A stretch of 64,000 bases of DNA, taken from positions 1 through 64,000 of the forward strand of contig CACXMK010000004.1 of NCBI GenBank assembly GCA_902768735.1. The letters are read 5' to 3'. Below are positions 1-8,904 of the stretch, in pieces (the first letter of the stretch is position 1; each line of letters starts with the position of its first letter). The translations under genes were made by a program, and so were the position numbers. The notes under the pieces were generated by a model. That model did not search any database and had not been told where the DNA came from. It worked only from the letters and a program-made list of their open reading frames with translations. The DNA is from an uncultured Lachnospiraceae bacterium (lineage in GTDB: Bacteria; Bacillota; Clostridia; Lachnospirales; Lachnospiraceae).

Positions 1-11
1 ACTGCAATACA

Positions 12-39
12 TGTACAATCTGTAAACCTATGATATAAT
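12..39 (+). promoter_or_regulatory. Probable sigma-A promoter of purL
   Basis: TATAAT at 34-39 is preceded by TGA, giving an extended -10. TGTACA at 12-17 matches the -35 consensus at four of six bases, with a 16 bp spacer. Transcription would begin near 46, leaving a leader of about 46 nt. That is too short for a purine riboswitch. Confidence 0.6.
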
Positions 40-91
40 TCGTTGAGAAAACTTCTAATTATTTACGGCATAGGAGGAGAGTGCGCTATCT

Positions 92-3000
92 ATGAGTAAT
101 GTCAGACGGATCTATGTTGAGAAAAAGGAGCCTTACGCGGTGGCAGCCAGGCAGCTGGCAGATGACATCATCGGCTTTTTGGCTGTGGAAGGACTGACCG
201 GCGTACGGAAACTGATCCGGTACGATGTGGAGAATGTATCCGACGAAGTGTTCGAGAAAGCCTGCAAGACGGTCTTTTCGGAACCTCCGGTCGACATTTT
301 ATACAGGGAGACGATTGATGTTCCCGAGGGCAGCCGCGTTTTCAGCGTAGAGGCCCTTCCTGGACAATTTGATCAGAGGGCGGACAGCGCTGTTCAGTGC
401 GTCCAGTTTCTCAATGAGAACGAAAAGCCCGTGATCCGTACAGCGGAGACTTATATTCTCTCGGGAAGCATTTCCGAGGAGGAGTTTGAGCGGATCAAGA
501 AATACTGTATCAACCCCGTCGATTCCCGCGAGACCGGAATGGAGAAACCGGCGACGCTGCAGACGGCGTATCCGGAAGCGGAGGACGTGAAGGTCATTAC
601 AGGAATGACTTCGATGTATGAAGATGAGCTTACAGATCTCTACAGATCGCTCGGTCTCGCGATGACGTTCGATGATTTCCTGTTTATCCAGGACTACTTT
701 AAAAACACTGAGCACAGAGATCCCACGGTCACCGAGATCCGCGTGCTGGACACTTACTGGTCCGATCACTGCCGTCACACCACGTTCTCGACAGAACTTC
801 GTGACGTCGAGTTTGAGGACGGCTATTACAGAGATATTATCGAGCCCACCTATCTGAGTTACCTGGATACGAGAGAAGAGCTCTACAAGGGACGCAAGGA
901 CAAGTTTGTGTGCCTGATGGATCTTGCGATCATGGGCATGAAGAAGCTCAAGGCAGACGGAAAGCTCACGGATCAGGAAGAATCCGATGAGAACAATGCC
1001 TGCTCGGTTGTCGTTCCCGTGGAAGTCGATTACGGCGAGGGCCCTGTGACAGAGGAATGGCTCGTATTCTTTAAGAACGAGACACACAATCATCCCACCG
1101 AGATCGAGCCTTTCGGCGGCGCTGCCACATGCCTTGGCGGTGCGATCCGCGACCCGCTCTCCGGAAGGGGATACGTCTATCAGGCGATGCGTGTGACCGG
1201 AGCTTCCGATCCCACTGTTCCCGTCTCCGAGACAATGCAGAACAAGCTTCCCCAGAAGAAGCTCGTGCTCGGCGCCGCAAAGGGATACTCCAGTTACGGC
1301 AACCAGATCGGTCTCGCTACAGGCCACGTCAAGGAGATCTATCACCCCGGTTATGTTGCAAAACGCATGGAGATCGGTGCTGTCATGGGCGCTGCGGCCA
1401 GGCACAATGTCAAGCGTGAAAACAGCGATCCCGGCGATATCATCATCCTGCTCGGCGGACGCACGGGACGCGACGGAATGGGCGGCGCGACGGGCTCATC
1501 CAAGGCGCACAACGATCAGTCGCTGACAGAGTGCGGTGCGGAAGTCCAGAAGGGCAATGCGCCTACCGAGAGAAAGCTGCAGAGACTTTTCCGCAGACCG
1601 GAGGTCTCGAGCCTCATCAAAAAGTGCAATGACTTTGGCGCGGGCGGTGTGTCGGTCGCGATCGGCGAACTTGCCGACGGCCTTAATGTCAATCTCGATC
1701 TCGTGCCGAAGAAGTACGAGGGCCTTGACGGAACAGAGCTGGCGATCGCGGAATCCCAGGAGAGAATGGCCGTTGTTGTTGCGCCCGAAGATAAAGATCA
1801 ATTCCTGCTTTACGCAGCAGAAGAGAACCTGGAAGCTACGCCTGTCGCTGTCGTCACGAAGGAACCGCGCCTTGTCCTTAATTGGAGAGGAAAACCGGTC
1901 GTGGATATCTCCAGGGCTTTCCTTGATACCAACGGAGCGCACCAGGAAACAGATGTCAAAGTACTGATGCCTTCGGAAGAAGACAATTACTTTGAAAAAT
2001 TCGCTTCTTCGGGAGTGGACGATATTTTGGCCGATCACACCAGCAGGGAGCTGGACGGTGAGGATTTCACAAAGGCAATGCTCGCATCTGTATCGGATCT
2101 TAATTCCTGTTCACAGAAAGGCCTTGTCGAGATGTTTGACGCCTCCATCGGCGCAGGTACCGTGGATATGCCGTACGGCGGAAAATACCAGCTGACGGAA
2201 ACACAGACGATGGTGGCAAAACTCCCTGTGCTCGGCGGAAAGACGGACGTCGTCACAATGATGAGCTACGGCTTTGATCCCTACCTGAGTTCCTGGAGTC
2301 CCTATCACGGCGCAGTTTACGCAGTGACGGAGTCGATCTCCAAAGTAGTTGCCGCAGGCGGAGATTTCAGAAAGCTTCATCTCACGTTCCAGGAGTATTT
2401 TGGCAGGATGTCCAAGGATCCGGAGCGCTGGAGCCAGCCGTTCTCAGCGCTTTTGGGCGCCTATGACGCACAGATCGGCTACGGGATCGGAAGCATCGGC
2501 GGAAAGGACAGCATGTCCGGCACATTCAATGATATCGACGTGCCTCCGACGCTGGTCTCTTTTGCCGTCGATGTCGCAAAGCTCTCCGATGTGATCACAC
2601 CTGAATTCAAGAAGGCAGGGGACAAGATCGTGCTGATCGATATTGAAAGAGATGAGTACGACATTCCCGTCTACGATGATGTCTGTGAGAACTACGATAA
2701 AGTAACTGCCCTGATGAGACAGGGCAAGGTAAAGGCAGCGTATGCGGTGGATTGCTACGGCGTTGCACCTGCTGTCGCGAAGATGGCTTTCGGCAACGGC
2801 TTCGGCGTTCATTTTGACGATGACAGGCCTCTTAAGCATCTCTTCCGCAATCGCATGGGAGATATTCTCCTGGAGATGGAGGAGGACTGCGAGGAAATCC
2901 TTAATGAGATAATCCCGGACAACTACAATATGATCGGGACAGTAACGGATGACGGCTGCTTTACCTGGCATGAAGGTTCCCTGCCGGTCCAGGATGTACT

Positions 3001-3919
3001 GCGTGCCTGGAAAAGGCCTCTTGAGAAAGTGTTCCCGACAAAGGCTTCTAAAGACACAACAGTGCTGGATACTCCCATCTACGACAAGGGTTCCATTGCC
3101 GTCTGCACGCACAAGATCGCGCAGCCCACAGTCTTTATTCCGGTGTTCCCCGGAACGAACTGCGAATATGATACAGCGACAGCTTTTGAAGAAGCCGGTG
3201 CGAAGACTATTACCAAGGTCTTCACCAATCTCTCTCCTCTGGATATCAGGGAAAGTGTGAAGGCTTTCGCGAAAGCGATCGGAGAATCACAGATCATCAT
3301 GTTCCCCGGCGGCTTTTCCGCAGGTGACGAACCCGACGGAAGCGCGAAGTTCTTTGCAACAGCGTTCCGGAACGCGCTGATCGAGGATGCGGTCGGAGAC
3401 CTTCTCACAAAGAGAGACGGCCTGATCCTGGGAATCTGCAACGGATTCCAGGCGCTCATTAAACTCGGCCTCGTACCGAACGGCGAGATCACCGGCCAGA
3501 AGGAGGATTCGCCGACACTGACATTTAACACGATCGGCCGCCATATCTCGAAGATGGCCTACACGAAGGTCGTGACCAACAAATCACCCTGGCTCGCCGG
3601 CGCGCAGCTCGGCGGAGTATATACCAACCCCGCCTCTCACGGCGAGGGGAGATTCGTTGCTCCGAAAGCATGGATCGATAAGCTCTTTGAGAACGGACAG
3701 GTCGCGACACAGTACTGTGATCCCGACGGCGTGATCTCAATGGACGAGGAGTGGAACATCAACGGCTCTTACGCAGCGATCGAAGGCATCACATCCCCTG
3801 ACGGAAGGATCCTCGGAAAAATGGCGCACTGCGAGCGCAAGGGACGCGGCGTCAACCTCAATATATACGGAGAACAGGACCTCAGGCTCTTTGAGAGCGG
3901 CGTGAAATATTTTAAATAA
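92..3919 (+). CDS. purL: Phosphoribosylformylglycinamidine synthase, fused form
   Basis: FGAM synthase of de novo purine synthesis: it converts FGAR, glutamine and ATP to FGAM in the cytosol. The 1275-residue chain is the large single-polypeptide form (PurS-like N-terminus, two AIRS-type synthase halves, C-terminal class I glutaminase), not the split PurS/PurL/PurQ of Bacillus. The ATP-site segment ETHNHPTE begins near residue 330. The glutaminase nucleophile is Cys1116 in GICNGFQ, with His1246 and Glu1248 in AHCERK close to the C-terminus, so the triad is complete. The ATG follows AGGAGG at 72-77 with a rather long 14 nt spacing, but no better start exists. queH follows after 26 bp. No other pur gene adjoins it inside the window. 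Confidence 0.97.
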   Translation: MSNVRRIYVEKKEPYAVAARQLADDIIGFLAVEGLTGVRKLIRYDVENVSDEVFEKACKTVFSEPPVDILYRETIDVPEGSRVFSVEALPGQFDQRADSAVQCVQFLNENEKPVIRTAETYILSGSISEEEFERIKKYCINPVDSRETGMEKPATLQTAYPEAEDVKVITGMTSMYEDELTDLYRSLGLAMTFDDFLFIQDYFKNTEHRDPTVTEIRVLDTYWSDHCRHTTFSTELRDVEFEDGYYRDIIEPTYLSYLDTREELYKGRKDKFVCLMDLAIMGMKKLKADGKLTDQEESDENNACSVVVPVEVDYGEGPVTEEWLVFFKNETHNHPTEIEPFGGAATCLGGAIRDPLSGRGYVYQAMRVTGASDPTVPVSETMQNKLPQKKLVLGAAKGYSSYGNQIGLATGHVKEIYHPGYVAKRMEIGAVMGAAARHNVKRENSDPGDIIILLGGRTGRDGMGGATGSSKAHNDQSLTECGAEVQKGNAPTERKLQRLFRRPEVSSLIKKCNDFGAGGVSVAIGELADGLNVNLDLVPKKYEGLDGTELAIAESQERMAVVVAPEDKDQFLLYAAEENLEATPVAVVTKEPRLVLNWRGKPVVDISRAFLDTNGAHQETDVKVLMPSEEDNYFEKFASSGVDDILADHTSRELDGEDFTKAMLASVSDLNSCSQKGLVEMFDASIGAGTVDMPYGGKYQLTETQTMVAKLPVLGGKTDVVTMMSYGFDPYLSSWSPYHGAVYAVTESISKVVAAGGDFRKLHLTFQEYFGRMSKDPERWSQPFSALLGAYDAQIGYGIGSIGGKDSMSGTFNDIDVPPTLVSFAVDVAKLSDVITPEFKKAGDKIVLIDIERDEYDIPVYDDVCENYDKVTALMRQGKVKAAYAVDCYGVAPAVAKMAFGNGFGVHFDDDRPLKHLFRNRMGDILLEMEEDCEEILNEIIPDNYNMIGTVTDDGCFTWHEGSLPVQDVLRAWKRPLEKVFPTKASKDTTVLDTPIYDKGSIAVCTHKIAQPTVFIPVFPGTNCEYDTATAFEEAGAKTITKVFTNLSPLDIRESVKAFAKAIGESQIIMFPGGFSAGDEPDGSAKFFATAFRNALIEDAVGDLLTKRDGLILGICNGFQALIKLGLVPNGEITGQKEDSPTLTFNTIGRHISKMAYTKVVTNKSPWLAGAQLGGVYTNPASHGEGRFVAPKAWIDKLFENGQVATQYCDPDGVISMDEEWNINGSYAAIEGITSPDGRILGKMAHCERKGRGVNLNIYGEQDLRLFESGVKYFK

Positions 3920-3945
3920 TCAGAGTTTTTATAAGGCGTAGCAGA

Positions 3946-4674
3946 ATGAATCCAAATTACAGCAAACTCCTTGAAAAGGAGATCCAAAAGCTGCAGGAGA
4001 ACGGCGTAAAGCCAAAACTTCTTCTTCACAGCTGCTGCGCGCCCTGCTCCAGCTATGTACTCGAGTATCTCCGGGAGTTCTTTCGGATCACGGTGTTTTA
4101 TTACAACCCGAACATTACGGAAGAAAGAGAGTATGAGTACAGGCTGCTAGAGGAGAAGCGCCTGATCGCGGAATATAACAGGCAGGTGGAGATGCAGGAT
4201 TTCTCATGCATGAACACAACTGCCGGAGCGATGAAGATAGGGATCCTCGAGGCTCCCTATGATCCGGAGAGATTTCTTACCGCGGTCAGGGGCTACGAAG
4301 ACTGTCCGGAAGGCGGGGACCGGTGCGCGATCTGCTTTGCAATGCGCCTGGAAGCTGCGGCGAAGGCGGCATCGAAGGGAGGCTTCGATTTTTTTACAAC
4401 GACCCTGACCATCAGCCCTTTGAAGAATGCAGAGAGGCTCAATGAGATCGGAAAAAGGGCGGGCGAAAAATACGGAGTTGCCTTTCTCCCCTCTGATTTC
4501 AAGAAGAAAAACGGGTATAAACGATCGATCGAACTCTCGAGACAGTTCGGTCTCTACAGACAGGATTTTTGCGGCTGTACATTTTCGAAGAAGCAGCGGC
4601 AGTCAGACACATTAGGAGGAAACAGTGGAAAAATTTCTGGATCTGATCTCCCGGGAAGCCGAAAAGGCGTTTGA
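3946..4674 (+). CDS. queH: Epoxyqueuosine reductase QueH (DUF208)
   Basis: QueH reduces epoxyqueuosine to queuosine in tRNA, the last step of queuosine synthesis, and is the non-orthologous replacement of QueG. The 242-residue product has the family cysteines: adjacent Cys30-Cys31 in HSCCAPCSS, Cys127 and Cys130 in RCAICF, and Cys209 and Cys211 in FCGCTF. These are the expected Fe-S ligands and redox pair. The ribosome site upstream is weak (AAGG at 3933-3936), which suggests coupling to purL 26 bp upstream. Its last 50 bp overlap the start of argS in another frame, and the argS Shine-Dalgarno lies inside queH. tgt, which inserts preQ1 into tRNA, is at 41.4 kb. Confidence 0.9.
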   Translation: MNPNYSKLLEKEIQKLQENGVKPKLLLHSCCAPCSSYVLEYLREFFRITVFYYNPNITEEREYEYRLLEEKRLIAEYNRQVEMQDFSCMNTTAGAMKIGILEAPYDPERFLTAVRGYEDCPEGGDRCAICFAMRLEAAAKAASKGGFDFFTTTLTISPLKNAERLNEIGKRAGEKYGVAFLPSDFKKKNGYKRSIELSRQFGLYRQDFCGCTFSKKQRQSDTLGGNSGKISGSDLPGSRKGV

Positions 4675-6397
4675 AGGCGCAGGCTACGACCGGGAACTCG
4701 GCAAGGTCACGGTCTCCAACCGGCCTGATCTCTGTGAATACCAGTGTAACGGCGCGATGGCGGGAGCCAAAAAGTACCGCAAGGCTCCCATTATGATCGC
4801 TCAGGATGTAGCAGCGAAGCTTCAGGACTCGGAAGTCTTCTCATCTGCAGAAGCAGTGAAGCCGGGATTTTTAAACCTTAAGCTCAGGGAAGAGTTTCTT
4901 TCCGGTTATCTCAGGGAAATGTCGAAGGCCGAAAAGTTCGGTCTGAGCATGCCGGAAAAACCCGCTTCCATCATTCTCGATTACGGCGGGCCCAACGTCG
5001 CAAAGCCGCTGCATGTCGGGCATCTCAGAAGCGCGGTCATCGGCGAAGCAGTGAAACGTATCGCAAGGTATCACGGAGAAAACGTGACAGGAGATATCCA
5101 TATGGGCGACTGGGGGCTTCAGATGGGCCTCGTCATCACGGAGATCTCCAAGAGACAGCCGGATCTGTGCTATTTTGACCCCTCCTATAAGGGAGAGTAT
5201 CCTGAGGACGCGCCTTTTACGGTGACAGAGCTGGAAGAGATCTATCCCACAGCGAGCAAACGCTCCAAGGAAGACGCCGCATACTACGCGGAAGCGATGG
5301 CTAATACGCACAAACTGCAGGAAGGCGACAGAGGCCTTCGGGCGCTATGGCAAAAGATCATCGAAGTCTCGGTACAGGACATGAAGAAGAACTACGAAGC
5401 TCTCGATGTCGACTTCGACCTTTGGTGGGGCGAATCCACCGTTCACGACGTGATCCCCGGAATGGTCAGCAAGATGAAGGAAGACGGTTTTGCCTATGAA
5501 TCCAACGGCGCGCTGGTAGTGGACGTGGCGGAGCCCACTGATACGAAGGAGATCCCTCCCTGTATCATCTTAAAATCCGACGGCGCTGCGCTCTATACGA
5601 CAACGGACCTTGCGACGATCAGTGAGAGAGAGCGCCTGTTCCATCCCGACCAGCTCATCTATATCACGGACAAGCGGCAGGAGCTGCACTTCCAGCAGGT
5701 TTTCCGCACAGCAAGAAAATGCGGACTTATTCCCGAAGGGACGCAGCTGCGCCATGTCGGTTTCGGCACGATGAACGGTAAGGACGGAAAGCCTTTTAAG
5801 ACAAGAGACGGCGGCGTCATGAAGCTCTCAGACCTCATCAGTGATATCAATGACCAGATGAGGATTAAGATCGCCTCTAATCCCGAGATCGGTCCGGAGG
5901 AGGCGGAGAGGACCGCGAAACAGGTTGCGCTGGCTGCGCTCAAGTATGGTGACCTCTCCAATCAGGCATCCAAGGATTACATCTTCGATATCGAGAGATT
6001 TACTTCTTTTGAAGGCGACACCGGCCCTTATATCCTATATACGATCGTCCGGATCAAGTCGATCCTGGCAAAATATTCAGCGGCCGGGGAAGGAAGAGCC
6101 CCGGAGGGATGCGTGATCGGATCTGCCCAGAGCGGGCCGGAAAAAGACCTGATGAGCGATCTCGCGGGATTCAGCGCCATGATGGACAGCGCCTACAAAG
6201 AGATCGCGCCCCACAGGATCTGTGCGTATATCTATCAGCTGTCCAATGACTTTAACAGCTTCTATCACTCCACTAAGATCCTAACAGAGGAAGATACAAA
6301 GAAGAAGGAGAGCTGGATCGCGCTCCTGGGACTCACGCTTGACGTCCTTACAACCTGCATCGGAGTGCTCGGTTTTACTGCGCCGGAAAGGATGTAA
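4625..6397 (+). CDS. argS: Arginyl-tRNA synthetase
   Basis: Class I synthetase charging tRNA-Arg. The 590-residue chain carries the HIGH motif as HVGH at residues 130-133 after GGPNVAKPL. The KMSKS position has the degenerate ArgRS form (GKDGKPFKTRDGG), normal for many bacterial ArgRS. The C-terminus ends in the typical APERM. Start is GTG at 4625, 5 nt after AGGAGGA at 4614-4620. This makes a 50 bp overlap with queH, so the two are probably translationally coupled. No T-box leader is possible because the start is inside queH. Confidence 0.95.
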   Translation: MEKFLDLISREAEKAFEGAGYDRELGKVTVSNRPDLCEYQCNGAMAGAKKYRKAPIMIAQDVAAKLQDSEVFSSAEAVKPGFLNLKLREEFLSGYLREMSKAEKFGLSMPEKPASIILDYGGPNVAKPLHVGHLRSAVIGEAVKRIARYHGENVTGDIHMGDWGLQMGLVITEISKRQPDLCYFDPSYKGEYPEDAPFTVTELEEIYPTASKRSKEDAAYYAEAMANTHKLQEGDRGLRALWQKIIEVSVQDMKKNYEALDVDFDLWWGESTVHDVIPGMVSKMKEDGFAYESNGALVVDVAEPTDTKEIPPCIILKSDGAALYTTTDLATISERERLFHPDQLIYITDKRQELHFQQVFRTARKCGLIPEGTQLRHVGFGTMNGKDGKPFKTRDGGVMKLSDLISDINDQMRIKIASNPEIGPEEAERTAKQVALAALKYGDLSNQASKDYIFDIERFTSFEGDTGPYILYTIVRIKSILAKYSAAGEGRAPEGCVIGSAQSGPEKDLMSDLAGFSAMMDSAYKEIAPHRICAYIYQLSNDFNSFYHSTKILTEEDTKKKESWIALLGLTLDVLTTCIGVLGFTAPERM

Positions 6398-6465
6398 GAA
6401 CCATAAAGAGCCCGGTCATGGACCGGATCCGGTAATAATACAGCCGGGATATTTGAATTGCGTGA

Positions 6466-6494
6466 TTTACAGGGAATGCAAAAGATGCTATTTT
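6466..6494 (+). promoter_or_regulatory. Probable promoter of the cobA-like/dapA/dapB operon
   Basis: TTTACA at 6466-6471, a 17 bp spacer, and TATTTT at 6489-6494 preceded by TGC. It sits in the 157 bp argS-cobA-like gap and would start transcription near 6501. A perfect 6 bp hairpin (CCGGTC/GACCGG, 6412-6426) lies upstream. It has no T-tract, so it is not a clear terminator of argS. Confidence 0.5.
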
Positions 6495-6554
6495 GGAAGA
6501 GTATATTTCTGTAGTCGATGACTGCAGGTGTGACAGTGAAAATGGAGATTCGAT

Positions 6555-7049
6555 ATGGCTTCTGGAAAAGTTATGATCTTTATGGGCGACGGTTACGGCA
6601 AATCAGCGGCAGCGCTGGGGATTGCCATGAAGAGAGCGTCGGAAAACGATCGCGTTGTCATCATTCAGTTCCTTAAGGGAAAAGGCATAACGGAAAGCGA
6701 GTTTACGAAAAGGCTGGAACCGGAGATCAAGATCTTCCGGTTTGAAAAATCAAAGATTGATTATATGGACAGATCTCCTGAGGAAAAGGAAGAGGCTGTC
6801 GTCAACATCCGGAACGGACTGAGTTTTGCCAGGAAAGTACTGGGGACAGGGCAGTGCAACCTTCTGATCCTCGACGAGGTCCTCGAAGTAGTGAACAAAG
6901 GGATCATCACAGTAGATGATCTCAGGGAGCTTGTCGAATCCAGCATCGACACGGATATCATTATAACCGGAAGTGAAATGAACGTGGAAGTCTGCGAGTT
7001 TGCCGACAGGATCTCAGAAATCGGCAACATGCAGTTTGGGAAATTTTAA
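6555..7049 (+). CDS. CobA/CobO/BtuR-family P-loop protein
   Basis: Resembles ATP:corrinoid adenosyltransferases (CobA/CobO/BtuR), which adenosylate cob(I)alamin or cob(I)yrinic acid diamide. The 164-residue protein starts with a P-loop at residues 11-17 (GDGYGKS) in place of the family's usual GKGKGKT, and has a Walker B LLILDEV with Asp107-Glu108. GGAG at 6544-6547 is 7 nt before the ATG. No other cobalamin gene is nearby; instead it is 24 bp upstream of dapA and appears to be the first gene of a dapA-dapB operon. The altered P-loop and the context leave its substrate open, so I do not assign a gene symbol. It may be a real adenosyltransferase or a paralogue with another role. Confidence 0.75.
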   Translation: MASGKVMIFMGDGYGKSAAALGIAMKRASENDRVVIIQFLKGKGITESEFTKRLEPEIKIFRFEKSKIDYMDRSPEEKEEAVVNIRNGLSFARKVLGTGQCNLLILDEVLEVVNKGIITVDDLRELVESSIDTDIIITGSEMNVEVCEFADRISEIGNMQFGKF

Positions 7050-7073
7050 CAGAAGAGTGGAACGGAGGATAAA

Positions 7074-7964
7074 ATGGCAGTATTTAAAGGATCTGCAGTT
7101 GCAATTGTGACTCCTTTCAAGAGAGAAGACGAGTCGATCAACTATGATGCGTTTGCTGATCTCATCGATTACCAAATCGATAACGGCTCGGACGCGATCG
7201 TCGTCTGCGGCTCTACAGGAGAAGCTGCGACCATGTCGGAGCAGGAGCATCTCGACGCATGCAAATTCTGCATCGAGTACACAAAGGGCAGGATCCCTGT
7301 GATCGGAGGAACCGGTTCCAACAGGACACAGACAGCGATCGATCTCTCCAGAGAAGTTGCCGGCTACGGCGCGGACGCTGTTCTCCTGATCTCTCCTTAT
7401 TACAACAAGGGTACCCAGGAAGGCGTCTATAAGCACTTTAAGATGGTCGCGGATGAGATCCCCGGCACGCCTGTGATCCTCTATAATGTTCCCAGCCGTA
7501 CCGGCGGGAATGTACTGCCCCAGACGGTCGCGCGCCTTGTAAAGGACGTGCCGAATATCGTCGGTATCAAGGAAGCAAGCGGCGACATCAGCCAGATCGT
7601 CAAGCTGATGACCCTCTGTGATGGCAATATCGAACTCTATTCCGGCAACGATGACCAGGTCGTACCGCTGCTTTCCATGGGAGGGATCGGCGTGATCTCT
7701 GTTGTCGCAAACGTAGCGCCTAAGGCAATGCACGATATGTGCTACAAGTTCTTTGAAGGAGATGTCGCCGGAGCAGCGAAGATTCAGAGAGATACACACG
7801 AGCTCTTTGAGATGCTTTTCTGTGAAGTCAATCCTATTCCGGTCAAGAAGGCTGTAGACCTCATAGGCATGAACGCGGGACCTCTCCGCATGCCTCTGAC
7901 TGAGATGACGCCTGCCAATACAGAAAAACTCAGACAGGCAATGAAGAACTTCGGTCTTATTTGA
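7074..7964 (+). CDS. dapA: 4-hydroxy-tetrahydrodipicolinate synthase
   Basis: Condenses pyruvate with aspartate semialdehyde, the first committed step to lysine and meso-diaminopimelate. The 296-residue TIM-barrel has the Schiff-base Lys166 in GIKEASGD, the catalytic Tyr137 in YNVPSRTGGN and the Thr-Thr-like STGEAAT segment near residue 45. GGAGG at 7064-7068 is 5 nt before the ATG. It follows the CobA-like gene by 24 bp and precedes dapB by 65 bp; the gap to dapB is filled by a 3 x 15 bp repeat. Length and motifs are standard. No lysine riboswitch is seen upstream. Confidence 0.97.
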   Translation: MAVFKGSAVAIVTPFKREDESINYDAFADLIDYQIDNGSDAIVVCGSTGEAATMSEQEHLDACKFCIEYTKGRIPVIGGTGSNRTQTAIDLSREVAGYGADAVLLISPYYNKGTQEGVYKHFKMVADEIPGTPVILYNVPSRTGGNVLPQTVARLVKDVPNIVGIKEASGDISQIVKLMTLCDGNIELYSGNDDQVVPLLSMGGIGVISVVANVAPKAMHDMCYKFFEGDVAGAAKIQRDTHELFEMLFCEVNPIPVKKAVDLIGMNAGPLRMPLTEMTPANTEKLRQAMKNFGLI

Positions 7965-7971
7965 CACCGGT

Positions 7972-8016
7972 TTATCTGAGCACAACTTATCTAAACCCAG
8001 CTTATCTGAACCTAAC
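7972..8016 (+). repeat. Three tandem 15 bp units between dapA and dapB
   Basis: Units at 7972-7986, 7987-8001 and 8002-8016, all starting TTATCT and ending (A/C)A(A/G)C. The array ends exactly where the dapB Shine-Dalgarno GGAGG (8017-8021) begins. A 15 bp unit keeps any read-through frame open. Confidence 0.85.
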
Positions 8017-8029
8017 GGAGGAACAGGAG

Positions 8030-8782
8030 ATGATCAGGATCATACTGCACGGATGCAGCGGTCGTATGGGCCATATTATCACTGAGATCTGCGCGAATGA
8101 TAAGGAGACGCAGATCGTTGCAGGTGTCGACGCTTTCGGTGACGCCTACGCGGAGTATCCCGTATTCCGCTCACTTGCGGAGTGCCCGGAAGCGGACGTA
8201 ATCATTGATTTCTCCACAGCGGCAGCGGTCGACGGATTGCTTGATTACTGCGTAGAAAAAAAGCTCCCTGTTGTCGTCTGTACGACAGGCCTTTCCGAGG
8301 AACAGACGCAGAAGCTCAGACAGGCGTCACAGACGACGGCTGTACTCAAGTCTGCCAATATGTCTCTTGGGATCAATCTTCTCGAAGCCCTGATCGCGCA
8401 GGCGGCTCCCAAGCTTGCTGCAGCAGGATTTGATGTCGAGATCGTCGAAAAGCATCACAGGACCAAGATCGACGCGCCCAGCGGAACCGCGATCGCGCTT
8501 GCCGACGCTGCGAACGAAGCCCTTGGCGGTGATTATGAATTTGTCTATGACCGCTCTCAGAGAAGAGAAAAGAGGCCCGTCAAGGAGATCGGCGTATCCG
8601 CAGTACGCGGCGGCACGATTGTCGGCGATCACGACGTGATCTTTGCCGGACAGGACGAAGTGATAACTCTTTCACACAGAGCTTACAGCCGTGCTGTCTT
8701 TGGAAAAGGCGCTGTTGAGGCGGCAAAGTATCTTAACGGAAAAGAAGCCGGCTTCTACACTATGGGTGATGTATTGAGCTAA
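8030..8782 (+). CDS. dapB: 4-hydroxy-tetrahydrodipicolinate reductase
   Basis: Reduces the DapA product with NAD(P)H in the lysine/diaminopimelate pathway. With the ATG at 8030 the protein is 250 residues, the usual length. It has the N-terminal nucleotide motif GCSGRMG (residues 8-14) and the catalytic His142-His143 with Lys146 in HHRTKIDAPSGTA. A longer frame opens at TTG 7961 inside the dapA stop and would add 23 residues encoded by the 15 bp repeats. GGAGG at 8017-8021, 8 nt before 8030, and the family length favour the short form. It is the last gene of the operon. Confidence 0.96.
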   Translation: MIRIILHGCSGRMGHIITEICANDKETQIVAGVDAFGDAYAEYPVFRSLAECPEADVIIDFSTAAAVDGLLDYCVEKKLPVVVCTTGLSEEQTQKLRQASQTTAVLKSANMSLGINLLEALIAQAAPKLAAAGFDVEIVEKHHRTKIDAPSGTAIALADAANEALGGDYEFVYDRSQRREKRPVKEIGVSAVRGGTIVGDHDVIFAGQDEVITLSHRAYSRAVFGKGAVEAAKYLNGKEAGFYTMGDVLS

Positions 8783-8785
8783 GGC

Positions 8786-8822
8786 ATAAAAGAACAAGCA
8801 CTTAATAAAAGAACAATCCTTA
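8786..8822 (+). repeat. Two tandem units of 18-19 bp after dapB
   Basis: 8786-8804 and 8805-8822 both read ATAAAAGAACAA then a short variable part then CTTA. They fill the start of the dapB-hisA gap, 4 bp after the dapB stop. Confidence 0.75.
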
Positions 8823-8841
8823 AATAGTAGATCTACAAAAA

Positions 8842-8884
8842 ACGCCCCGCGTCCAGGATGCACTGCATCAGGGAGGCGGGGCGT
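8842..8884 (-). terminator. GC-rich hairpin with T-tract on the minus strand only
   Basis: A 9 bp stem ACGCCCCGC / GCGGGGCGT (8842-8850 with 8876-8884) encloses a nested GATGCA/TGCATC hairpin. On the minus strand it is followed by TTTTTTG, the form of an intrinsic terminator for leftward transcription. On the + strand no T-tract follows. No minus-strand gene feeds it except cspA more than 900 bp away, across hisA. It may instead be a leader hairpin of hisA. Confidence 0.5.
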
Positions 8885-8904
8885 CAAGGCATCGGAGAAA
8901 GAGA

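Noticed and set aside
299..1405. Long minus-strand open frame of 368 codons opposite purL
   Set aside because: It is antisense to strongly conserved purL, has no ribosome site and no recognisable domain; G/C-biased third positions often open such frames. The same applies to minus frames opposite dapA (7014-7985), the lactonase (40437-41348) and the GlmU-like/punA genes (56260-57384).
6412..6426. Palindrome CCGGTC-ATG-GACCGG as argS terminator
   Set aside because: Six-bp stem with a 3 nt loop and no T-tract on either strand.
7961..8029. N-terminal extension of DapB from a TTG in the dapA stop
   Set aside because: The extension is encoded by the 15 bp repeats and the ribosome site at 8017-8021 would lie within it; family length fits the ATG at 8030.
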